This document shows positions 1-9,567 of a stretch of 64,000 nt of DNA, piece after piece; the first letter of the stretch is position 1; each line of letters opens with the position of its first letter. The position numbers and the translations under genes were made by a program. Source of the DNA: Flammulina velutipes (taxonomy: Eukaryota; Basidiomycota; Agaricomycetes; Agaricales; Physalacriaceae); contig CM022370.1 of the NCBI GenBank assembly GCA_011800155.1, forward strand, positions 2,046,001-2,110,000. The letters are read 5' to 3'. The notes under the pieces were generated by a model. It was not told the origin of the DNA, searched no databases, and saw nothing but the letters and a program-made list of their open reading frames with translations.

Positions 1-46
1 TATTGTTGTGTTTCTTACTTCGTGACAGTCTAGCTAACATCTTACA

Positions 47-624
47 GCCCTGCGTCGCGACAATGACGAGAGCACTCCTCTCCAAACGAAATTGAACTAC
101 TTGGCGGGACTCATTGCGACAATCGGTTCTATCGCTGGTCTCACGCTCTTCATTGCTCTTATGATTCGCTTTTTCGTTCAACTGGGCACCGGCGACCCCG
201 TACGGTGGGTACTTTCTTATTACTTCTTTGGCGCAGTGCTGATGTCTTTCCAGGACTGCCAACGAGAAGGGTATCGCATTCGTCAACATCCTCGTCATCG
301 CAGTAACTTTGATCGTTGTCGCTGTGCCCGAAGGTACGTACCGTTCACTTTCACCTCCACAGTTTCATTAAAATGTTTTACGCAGGTTTACCATTGGCGG
401 TTACTCTGGCGTTAGCATTTGCCACGAAGCGGATGACTGAGGAGAATCTTCTCGTCCGTGTCCTTGGTTCTTGCGAAACGATGGCCAACGCGTCGGTGGT
501 TTGCACGGACAAGACGGGTACCCTCACTCAGAACGACATGACTGTCGTCGCCGGGTCCGTTGGTATCCACGCCAAGTTCGTCCATCAGCTCGAGGAAAAC
601 TCCACTCGCACCAATGTCGACTAG
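47..624 (+). pseudogene. Fragment of PMCA-type Ca2+-ATPase
   Basis: The exons are about 47-204, 254-333 and 386-624, with clean GT..AG introns. The upstream part lies outside the window, and the window opens inside an intron with its acceptor at 45-46. The translation is typical of a P2B calcium pump: the stretch before TM3, the membrane helices with the PEGLP motif (VAVPEG joined to LPLAV across an intron), then the phosphorylation motif CDKTGTLT at about 505-528. A TAG stop at 622-624 cuts the protein less than 40 residues after the catalytic Asp. The nucleotide-binding domain and the C-terminal six helices are missing, so it cannot pump. The reading frame past the stop (ADERRRKHA) still looks faintly like a pump, so the break is probably near 650. 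I infer a truncated copy or a rearrangement junction rather than a working gene. The family call is sure; the pseudogene status is likely. Confidence 0.75.
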
Positions 625-628
625 GCGG

Positions 629-1855
629 ATGAGCGCAGACGGAAGCACGCCGCGGGGCGCAGAGGAGCGCGAACGAGCACGCATAGCAGCACTACCAGCA
701 CCTGAGGTCTTTGCGCCGACAGCACCAGCACCAGCATTTCCACCAGCACATATCGAGCAGTTAGCTGCCCCCGCGCACATGTTTACATCACCCACCGCAT
801 ACTCGGTCGAGCCGAAGCTCCCAGTAACGACGTACACCTCATTTTTCGACCTTTTAGAGGCCACATTGCCCAACGACCCGTTTCGCGAGGCGCTATCCGA
901 CTTCATCCGTTCCCCAGAATCTGACCGACCAACTGCTTTACGCGCTCTCTGGGATGCCGGACATAACTATATGGAAACGGAGACGAGGATGCGCGCACAG
1001 ATACACGACCTAAAGCAACAACTACGACAGTCACAGAGAGTTGCCAACGAGGAAGGCGACAAGAGATTCAAGGAGGGGAAGACGCTAGGGTACAAGACAG
1101 GTATCGACGACGGTCGCGCACAGGCGAAGGACGAGCACGACAAGGAGTTTCGGCGCAAGGTTCGTGCCATCCAGCGAGAGGCTCTCGATGAGTCGGACGC
1201 TCGATACAAGGAGGGCAAGGAGAAAGGTCACGTGCAGGGGTACGAGGAGGGCTATACGAAGGCAGTAGAGGACTGCAAGGAGACGAAGAAGGAAGATTGC
1301 GCGCACGAGAAGTGCGACGGCGCACTTCGAGAACGTCACTCCTGGAACGTCGTGGGCCATACCAAGTCAGGACGATGTCCCAAAGGCCGACCGCAGTATA
1401 ACGACGCGTCTACCGAGGCCAACTTTATATTATCGCCCCCGCCTCAGCATCTCGTTCCAACATCTACCACAGCCAATCCAGTTCCACCACCTATTTCTAA
1501 ACCGAAGCTAGACTGGGCCGACGACGCTGCATCGATTCCCATCATCCCCATTTTTCATGTATCACCATCGAGTCGCGCACGAGACATTTCCGTTCTACGT
1601 TCTCACGCAGCGCATCCATTCGGCAGTCTGCAACGACGTGCACGAACATTCAATCCTCGACAACAAACACGCATCCCGATGATTATCAGGCCACCGCCTA
1701 CTCCAGTATATTCGACGAAGCCTGCTATTCGGCCATCTACGCTCCCCATGGAGGAGAAGAAACTCGAGTCTGGCACAGGCTGGACAGCAGATCCCAGATC
1801 ACTGGTCAAACTTGCGCAGGTTTTGGAGCTTTTGGGTTGGTCACCACCGTGTTGA
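629..1855 (+). CDS. Coiled-coil protein with GX3 (Yae1-like) repeats, unknown function
   Basis: This is a single open frame. It is open from ATG 560, but the ATG at 629 is preferred because 560-624 overlaps the ATPase fragment in another frame. The protein has an Ala/Pro-rich N-terminus, a globular stretch (about residues 70-120), a charged coiled coil and two runs with glycine every fourth residue (GKTLGYKTGIDDG at about 1078 and GKEKGHVQGYEEG at about 1216). This spacing resembles the deca-GX3 motif of Yae1_N proteins, which are common as uncharacterised proteins in mushrooms. The C-terminal half is proline-rich and ends near a short LGWSPPC motif. I see no enzyme motif. Function is unknown. 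It sits directly after a truncated ATPase, so its original start may have been lost at a rearrangement. Confidence 0.6.
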   Translation: MSADGSTPRGAEERERARIAALPAPEVFAPTAPAPAFPPAHIEQLAAPAHMFTSPTAYSVEPKLPVTTYTSFFDLLEATLPNDPFREALSDFIRSPESDRPTALRALWDAGHNYMETETRMRAQIHDLKQQLRQSQRVANEEGDKRFKEGKTLGYKTGIDDGRAQAKDEHDKEFRRKVRAIQREALDESDARYKEGKEKGHVQGYEEGYTKAVEDCKETKKEDCAHEKCDGALRERHSWNVVGHTKSGRCPKGRPQYNDASTEANFILSPPPQHLVPTSTTANPVPPPISKPKLDWADDAASIPIIPIFHVSPSSRARDISVLRSHAAHPFGSLQRRARTFNPRQQTRIPMIIRPPPTPVYSTKPAIRPSTLPMEEKKLESGTGWTADPRSLVKLAQVLELLGWSPPC

Positions 1856-2289
1856 GGGCAGGTTTAGCAGGAGGAGCTTCACGGCACGACGAGGACGCCG
1901 TGCATTTTTTTGTACTGGGCACATGCAGTGGTGCGTCGTGACGCGTCCACTGCTGGTTACGCCACGCACACGCGGTGTTGAGCCGTGTTTGGCATTGCCA
2001 TCCGGCACGTTCTGTAGATTCTCTGTTCGCGTCTCCAGACAATACTATCATTGCATTCTCGTCTGAGGCAGTGATTCCCTCGACGACCGCTCGGGCCACT
2101 CCACTATGCAGATATCTAATCAGATAAAACTTGACCTCATGTTTGCAGCATGTCAGTGGGTGTTGCAGGTTGGCTCTGTACCACCACCTCGATGACTCGC
2201 TCCGACCGTAGCTTGAAAGCTAGGGAAAGCAAACGACTGTGTATGTTGAGCTCCAGCATACAGGAGACAGTTTCTGATTTCAATTACAG

Positions 2290-4012
2290 TCCGCGAGTTT
2301 GTGGCTGCGCGCGAGAGCACAAAAAAGCTCAATGCAATCGCTGAAGAATCCAAGGACAGCAACACTCTTACGCAAGAGCTTTTGCAGGATTCCCCTCTAT
2401 ATGGAAGCTTTACCGATTCACGGAGTGTATGTTCTTTTAGTAAATTTCCCATAATTCCACACTGATCACAGCTATATAGTGGGAAGACTTCATCGTCACT
2501 GCACTACAACTTCAACTGGACCATACTGTCGCACCAGTTTTAAAACTACTCCATACCCGTATTCAGCTAGCACGCTCTAGTAAACCGAATGCTTCACATC
2601 AGGAGAAACGACGCTTTGTAAGTATTCTAATTTTCTTCGAACTCTATGTGCGCACTCAGATAAATTTAGGTTAATATGCTAGGGATGCAGAAAAAGCCAC
2701 CGAATGTCAACGAACTTATCAAGAAACTGGGTGGTTTAGAAGCAGCTCGAGATCGCCTAGGTATTCTGGGTTTTCTGCTTGTTCAGCGCAAGCGTCAGAG
2801 TCAGGCGGAGCATAAATTTGTTCGCCGCCGTCCTCTAGTGGAATCTGCCACAGACAATCCAAAGGCATACCTCTGTGACGAGGCAAATGGTTTCTTTATT
2901 GTCGAGCCAGATATTTCTGCTATCTTCCTTGGTGTAGAGCCTGACGATGATGGCGGTCAGTTCTAGCTTTTCATCCTCTTTATTACTCATAGGTTAGCTA
3001 GACCTCCCACTTGAACTAGTCGTCATCCGTGGTGTTCCCATGAACAACACATATGGCGATGCATTTCTTCAACGTATCACCGAAACTATCATTGAGGCAT
3101 GTCATAATCGGCGGGATGTACGAGTACGTCTTCCCTTTGTTAGTAATTCTTAGATAACAATTTCATCGTACTAGCCAAACCATGGTGGAAAGATGGTTCA
3201 AATTGGCTGGAATATGGGTGCCCGCTGTCCTGTACCTAAACCAAGGAGGGGTACCTCGAACGGGCCTCAACCAATATTCAAGCCTCGGCTGGCTCGTGTA
3301 CTCGGATATGCTGTTTCTTTTACGAAGAAGCTCTCAGACGATGAGAAGTCGCACCAGGATCGCGAACTCATTGGTGCAATGAGCATCCTCTGGGCACTCG
3401 TCATGGCATATATCCCATCCGACATTACTACACCAGTCTGTAGTACTCTCAAAGCCGAGTACCCTACACTTGCAACTGGTCATGTACCTCCCGGTAAGTT
3501 TACTCAATGAAGCTATATGTATATTGAAAGAGATGTAAATAGGCACTGGGTATGAGTTTGAACTTGACGATGTCGTACTTCGATTTTCAACATCGGAACG
3601 GGCTCCACCAGAAGGAATTGCTACTGGAGGATATCAAGCGTAATACTCTATCCCTTCTCAGCTACTGTTTTATACTTATGATTTGTATAGTCACACACAT
3701 ACAGATGAGGCTTGGTTGAAGTGGGCATTTGGGTGGACTGCCACTCGATTTCTCCCCTGCGACTTTGATCTACCCTACGGCCATGGCTCCAGCTTCGTCG
3801 ATATGGGCCTCAAAGTTGTCGTCAGATCAGCACCCACCACACTGTCTGCTTTCAAGCCCGAAGAGCTTCACGGGACGACTTATTCAGGAGGAGCGATCAA
3901 TTATGGGCTTTCCATGACATCGACTCGGCGAGTTCGGGAAGGTTATCTTGAGCTCGCAGAAAAGGGCAGTGGTGTAGAATACATGGTTCCTATCGACTTA
4001 CATGATGAATAA
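2290..4012 (+). CDS. Conserved multi-exon mushroom protein of unknown function
   Basis: The exons I can join in frame are 2290-2426, 2480-2617, 2670-2955, 3002-3123, 3175-3493, 3543-3639 and 3691-4012. All have GT..AG borders and small introns. The protein is a mixed alpha/beta sequence without signal peptide or membrane helix. Recognisable blocks are FIVTALQLQLDHTVAPVLKLL, a basic RRRPLVESATDNPKAYLCDEA block, RGVPMNNTYGDAFL, QIGWNMGAR and a His-rich AHTHTDEAWLKWAFGW near the C-terminus. The call as a family conserved in Agaricomycetes rests on memory; I know no function. The 5' end is not resolved. A good-looking peptide (ALYHHLDDSLRP, about 2172-2210) lies upstream, but I could not splice it in frame, so the start is missing or damaged. 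Confidence 0.6.
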
Positions 4013-4559
4013 ACTGTCGCACTTTACTTTTTCTATGGCTGGATTGGTGCAGATGTCCTTTTTGCCGAGTAGTCCGGGCTTTCAATTGTGGTTTCGTGGT
4101 TTTGGCCACTTAACCATGTTTAATCCTAAATAATACCACATTTGATGTAGACACAGTGCCACATTTTACGAAAACATACCACTGTTTCCACTATACATTC
4201 ATCAGATCCAGACATGTGAATACCAAGAACCTCAAAGCTCGAACCTCAAAGCTCATTCCCACGATCACAATCTCACCTCGAACCACAGGACAGAAATCAC
4301 ACCATCACCTCAAAACACGACACACAGAGCACAAATACACCTCAAACCATGGCATTCAGTGTAAAGTTCTGAATAAAGTGCGAAAAATACATTTATACGT
4401 ATTGATCCATCGCTATCGGAGATGCTTTATGCTGAACAGAGCTGTGCTAACTGCATTGATAGAACGGCGCTTGCCGTGGCCAGCAAACACTGCTTTCTAG
4501 CCACTATCCTCGTCGAGCATATCGGGCGCTTCGAGACTTCTTGTCACTGTATATGCATC

Positions 4560-4770
4560 AGGAAGCCCGGAGGTTGTATCCCGAGGCTCCAGGAACCTCT
4601 AGAGCCCTGAGAGCTAGGGAGACAACCCCCCATATCCGGAAAGGTCTGGAATGCTCTGAAGCAAGGGTCCAATATCCGGAGACCTCTGGAGCACTGGGAG
4701 CTCAGGAGTCTCTGGAGACTCTGGAGACTCTGGTGCTCTGCTTGCTCCAGCGCTCTCCAGAGATTGCTAG
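4560..4770. repeat. CTGGAG-rich degenerate short repeat
   Basis: The block is dominated by CTGGAG, CTCTGG and CCTCTGGAG words, including the tandem GTCTCTGGAGACTCTGGAGA at about 4711, and ATATCCGGA occurs twice (about 4631 and 4672). A second block of the same style, with several inverted copies (GAGCTCTGGAG, CCCAGAGCTC), is at about 6000-6090. They could be remnants of one dispersed repeat or simply local slippage. Confidence 0.4.
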
Positions 4771-6375
4771 AGGTGAAGGCCAGAAATGTATATCCTATAT
4801 CTATAGCTCGATTACATTGCACACACTGGATGAAAGAGACAAAAACGATAGCATTGGTCTAATACAGTACAAAGACTATGTACAATACATTATAATAAGA
4901 GAAGGAATTGTTGTGTCGCCCGTCCAATTTCCCTCAATCTCTCTGAACGTCGTCAGACCACCATCTAGCGTTAGACGTTCGCTTCCCCGGCCGCGCGATG
5001 CGCTGCTTGTATCCGTCGGATGACTATGACAAGCCAGTCTATGAACGACAATTAGCGGTGATAACGTAGGCGCGTTTTCACGCAATAAAAACTCACTTTC
5101 GGGCCACCGTTCACGAAACATCCTCGTTACGGCCGCCATTCGGACGTAGGTTGAGTGTGAGGTTGCAGCGAGTACTACTCGTCTCCGTAGCGTATACGGG
5201 TTCCCGGATAATAAAAATTTCACCCGACGGAAGCTAAGAAATATCCTTAGTTGCGCGCAATATCCAAGAGAACGAGAACGGACATACGGATAATCGTACG
5301 AGGGGCAAGAGCTGCGGCGGTTCGGACAGACATGTCTTTTCCAGTCAGTTGTCCATCCGAGGTGCGCGTGGGCGTACCTAGGGTAACAGAGAGAATGATG
5401 GTTAAACGTGGGAGATTGGAGCTAGAAAAAATCAAGAGTGAGCAAAATTGTAAACGAAGGGAAAAGCGCACCGGGGAACCAAGGATCATAGAGGCTGGGT
5501 CATGTCAATCAGTCAGTCAGTCCAAGACAGAGCGGGAGAGGGAGAACCGACGCACCAACAATATCCACTACGCCCAGGCGACCTCCCTCTGCAGCGTAAA
5601 ATTCCAGGCCATGTCGACTGACATGCGTCCTCTCCCGTGCTATTCAAGGCAGTCGCGACAGAAATCAAAGTAGAAACTAAGAGCAGGCAGTCAGAAGGAA
5701 AGCTGAAGGCAGGGAGATGTTGGGAAGAGGGAGAAAAACGAAGCATTGAATGCCCTGTTTGCGTTCCGTTTTGACGCGACGACCATGTGATCGATCGGAA
5801 CGGACTTTGAAATGGACTTGGACAAATTTCTGTTCAGATCAAGACACAGTCAAGGCATCGACGACCGGGTCACCGTACAGTACCTCTAAAGCAAACCGAC
5901 ACTTGTAACGCCTTTGAATATACCAATGACATCGTATTGGACCATAAAAATACAGTTACACATAATACAGCAGGAAATAGTAATCCGGCCAGCTCTGACT
6001 CCCAGAGATGAAGGAGACAGAGAGTCTCTGGATGTCATGGCGCGAGCTCTGGAGGTCTCCCAGAGCTCCCAGAGCTTTCTGCCCTTGCTTCGGAGGCTTT
6101 AAACTGTTCCGGATCAATGCCCTGGGTTACAGAGCCTCGGGAGATATCCCGAGCCCACAGCCACGATCCGGACCAAAAAAGGGTTTCCTGATGTGTGATG
6201 GTAAGTAGGGGGGCTGTAAAAGGGTGAACTATGTTGAATAACAAGCGAAAGAGGTTGCCCAGAAGCGGTTATGTAATCGTCCAGAATTTTACATACCTGT
6301 AGTAGGTTCGTGAAAGTTAATATGTGGCGCCTTGCCACAACCGAATTTTGGCGAAGGGAAAAGTGCAGCACTATA

Positions 6376-6423
6376 CAGATGAGCCTGTTGGCGATCCTTC
6401 AGTTGGAAGGATTGGCTCGTCTG
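6376..6423. repeat. Long imperfect hairpin
   Basis: The outer arms CAGATGAGCC (6376-6385) and GGCTCGTCTG (6414-6423) pair at nine of ten positions. The inner arms ATCCTTC (6394-6400) and GAAGGAT (6406-6412) pair perfectly around a five-base loop. The region is outside any gene. It may be a structured RNA or a relic of a small inverted-repeat element. Confidence 0.5.
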
Positions 6424-6888
6424 TGAGACCGTCGTAAGTACGACTCAGTTGAATACCAGTTAGTCCCGGCGTATCATAGGTTATCCCAGCCCGCTAGGAG
6501 TAAAGTCGGACACTGAAAAGCGAATACAGTTGTCAACGTTGAGGCATCACTTCCAACAGTGCCGATTCAGAAGCTTGAGCAATAGACACCAGGTGCTTGT
6601 TGGTGGTAAGCGTTAAACAGATCGCGGGGACGGGTAAAGTACGGATCAGCAAACTGGATGACTTGCCAATGATCGGCATCAGTGGCGCAGTGTAATCTTG
6701 CAAGTTGCGAACTGCGAGCCTGCGGAGAACTCCGTTGTGGCGAAGAACTTTGAGCGACGAGTTACAAATAAAAATGTGTTTATTATAGAATAAGTGTATG
6801 AAAGTACTCCAGCGTCACCCGTGGCGCATGGAAGGTATAAGAAACCCCGTAAACTACAAGATATCCATCTCATAAATAAGAATATTGC

Positions 6889-7419
6889 TCAGTGAGCGGC
6901 CACCTCCATGTTGAGATAGCAAATATAGTGTTTCCCACACCAGTTGTTGTCGGCATCTCCGTAGTTGAACCGTAGGCGTTTCGGAGTGCTGTCAAGTCGC
7001 ATTAAAAGACAGAGCATTTATGTTAATGAAGAGACTCACACATCGGCTTCATAAGTAACAAGGTCTGGGTTACCATAATCTTCGTCAATCCATTTGAATT
7101 CACCAGTGGTGAACTTGATATTGCAATAATCTGGAAGATGGATGAGTAAGTCGGAAATGAGAGTAAGACAAGAGAGACTTACTAGAGTCCTTGCACGCAT
7201 CATCGTGACCAGATTTATCCCCATACTCCAGACGCAACGAATCGCCTCTAAACCAAACTCTGTTGGGGTCACCGTAGCTAACCGCGGCCTGCATGATGTG
7301 AGAAAGGAATACAAACGTTGAGGATGTACGAATATTACCTCTCTAGTTTGTCGAAGAGGAGCAGCCAGTGCTCCCATGATAAGAGTCATGAGTACGATGA
7401 GTATACTCGAATATTGCAT
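6889..7419 (-). CDS. Small secreted cysteine-containing protein
   Basis: There are four exons on the minus strand. It starts at ATG 7417-7419 and the stop is TGA 6889-6891, with introns of about 50 bases. The product is about 127 residues. It opens with a clear signal peptide (MQYSSILIVLMTLIMGALAA, residues 1-20) and has four cysteines in the mature part (one in DACKD, one in NYCNI, two in WCGKHYIC), enough for two disulfides. The mature domain is rich in Tyr, Asp and aromatic residues and seems to hold two similar Y-G-D motifs (SYGDPNRVWF, NYGDADNNWC). I know no family. A TATA-like box lies about 95 bases upstream. It is likely exported; a role in the wall, in host interaction or in competition is only inference. 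Confidence 0.8.
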
Positions 7420-8552
7420 GGTGAAGTTGAGGATTTGAGGATTGGTGAGGATAGGAGGATTGAGAAAGGTAGTAGAGGTGAGTGATAATTTGAACCTTGT
7501 TGCTACCTCCTACTTATACCTCTTTTCTGTAACCACAAGTATCGAGTGGTAAAGAATCCGCCGAAATTTACGCTGCTACTAATCAACGAGTCGCCTAGTA
7601 CCAAGGAGCGCAGCCTCAATATATGAAACTTGACAGTCCGATTATCTCTGTATCGATGTGAAGGTTGTTGTTTTCTCTTGATTTTTACAACTTGCGGTGC
7701 CAATCGTTGAAGCCCGAGTATGTTTGGCGCGCTTTCACCGGTTCTCCTGGACCTTCGCCCTTAGAGTTGGAATGTACAGGCAGTCGTATACAAATGCATG
7801 TCTGCCTTGCGCATGCGGTATGTACGTTGGATGTTGCTGAATACGATAGTAACCCATGGCCGACCCGCGTCGACTAAGTTACTCATAAGTATGATCATTG
7901 TTGGTTGACAGCAGTCACCTTAACCGAATCGGGCTAGATATCGTTCTATGTTCCTCCCGACGTGAAAAGCTTAATTCATTTATACACAGATAACATCCTT
8001 ACTATACACGCACTCGTAATTCTATATGCGCTATGTATCAAACGATTGTAAATCTAGTGTATTAATTGAATGAGAATCGAGTCAATCAAGTGGAAATGCT
8101 ATGTACATGTTTGAGATCTATCAAGCGTCAAACCAGTACGCTGCCATTGATTGCGCGTAATCGCTCGTCTCGTTCGTTATTGATGGGCTCAATCACCATT
8201 GGAACCGATCGTATCCTACGCCTGAGCAAGCTATGCGTCTAGCAGCTATCGGCGGGTTGGGAACAGACTTTGAGGTATCCTACCTAGTAATGTATTATGT
8301 AGTAAGGATCATGAAACAGGCCAACATTGGATGAGTCTGAGCAACGCTAGAATAGTGCTTTGAACTCAAGCTGGAGTGCCGAGCGATTGGCCCATTGATG
8401 AGGAGCTGATGGAAAGTTAAACACGATGACCTTCAGGGATACCCAAGAATTCAGAATGATATGCAATACGGACTTTGCTCCTCCTCTATACAATGTGTTA
8501 ATTAAGAATAGTATACAACACTACGATAGACATATGTATAGTTGCTGCAATC
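7420..8552. other. Gene-poor stretch
   Basis: This is the promoter of the small secreted protein, followed by AT-rich sequence with no frame that shows splicing or a domain. I see no clear repeats or RNA genes. Confidence 0.5.
7512..7520 (-). promoter_or_regulatory. TATA-like box of the small secreted protein gene
   Basis: The minus strand reads GGTATAAGTAGG here, about 95 bases before the start codon at 7419. That is a usual distance in strongly expressed secreted-protein genes. Confidence 0.5.
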
Positions 8553-9524
8553 TCATGTCGTTGGCGTTACATGGATTTTTGGGATGTTGTGCGATGAAGC
8601 CGCAGGTTCGTCTTCGTCGGTGTCGTCTCCAATCCCGAAGAGTTCGTCCCGTGAGTCCCACGCATCGCTTCGTACGGGTTTTCCTTTGGATGAATGGTGT
8701 AATGGCAGGAGCTGGGTCCCACTATCTTCATCCTCGTCTTCGTCGTCCAAGACATCCTCAGCTAGAGGTCGGTATAAACGCGCGATCTATTACGAGAGGA
8801 CGTCAGGATATAGTGTGCTCGTGGCTATAAAGAGCTCGTACCTCTCTTCTGGTGCGGTAGTGCTTCTCTAGATAGTAGGCAACGTAGAGTCCGATGGAGG
8901 AGCCCAGAAGGTTGGCCTAAGGGATATGATTACACCACTGGGTTGATCCAAGCTATGAACATACCACAATATCGCCAAACTGAAAATCCTTGTACTGCAA
9001 AGAGATGAGACGGGCGAGTAAAAGCGTGGGAAGGAACGGACCGGAAGCATAGCTTGGACGAATTCACTAAGAATGCCACCACAGAAGAAACAGATGGCGG
9101 CCGTCAATATCAGCCCAGCATGCCGCCAGAACCATATATGGCGCGCGTCTCTGCAGAGTGTGGCGGGTCGGCATGCAGGTCCGGAAGGAGCGGAGACACT
9201 CACTCGTCGACGTCGAATATAAAGTAGAACACGGCGGTTGCGATGCAAAAGCATACAAAATGCAGAAGCTTGTCATTCAGAGGTAGCGACCGCGAGAAGT
9301 TTGTGAATCCGAGGAAAGCGAGGCTGAGCATGATAACAACGGTGAAGAGAATGAACCACTGTGAGTTGTCAGCGCGTTAGAAATAATTTGGCGGGAGTCA
9401 GTAAAGTGCGTACCGGCCTCAGTCGAAGGGGCATGTCGTATTTAGGGATGCGCACGCGATGGGACTTCATTATCGTCTTCAAAAGCCTGGGCAGCCATTT
9501 CGACGTTGGCGCCATCGTGGCCAT
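8553..9524 (-). CDS. VanZ-like integral membrane protein
   Basis: It starts at ATG 9524 (a second in-frame ATG is at 9515). Exon 1 is 9414-9524 and exon 2 starts at 9358. About six exons end at a stop at 8553. After a basic N-terminus there are four membrane helices: WFILFTVVIMLSLAFLGF, LLHFVCFCIATAVFYF, AGLILTAAICFFCGGILSEF and DIVANLLGSSIGLYVAYYL. The order DKLLHF - helix - SEFVQ - RxFxxxDIxxNxxG type is that of the VanZ family (bacterial teicoplanin-resistance type), which also occurs in fungi without known function. The cytosolic tail is very acidic (DDEDEDEDSG, then TDEDEP). Only 43 bases separate its start from the divergent gene at 9568. Confidence 0.8.
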
Positions 9525-9567
9525 AGGCAAACAGCGGAGCGTCAACACACGTCAACACCGGACAGCC

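Larger units (their letters stand above)
4013..6888. other. Gene-poor region with short repeats
   Basis: No convincing gene is seen in these 2.9 kb. At 4228-4345 the word ACCTCAAA recurs, including a near-tandem CCTCAAAGCTCGAA unit. At 4560-4770 and 6000-6150 there are GC-rich blocks made of CTGGAG/CTCCAG/CTCTGG words. A hairpin lies at 6376-6423. On the minus strand near 5030-5220 a short frame with a plausible intron (ending in a GLS stop) and at 5513-5746 a 77-residue frame with a signal-like start are present, but neither can be extended into a gene. Confidence 0.5.

Noticed and set aside
412..906. 164-residue frame on the minus strand
   Set aside because: It is antisense to the Ca2+-ATPase fragment and to the GX3 ORF, both of which have clear protein signals.
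4541..5023. 160-residue plus-strand frame
   Set aside because: It is made of the CTGGAG repeat block and AT-rich DNA, with no domain or splice support.
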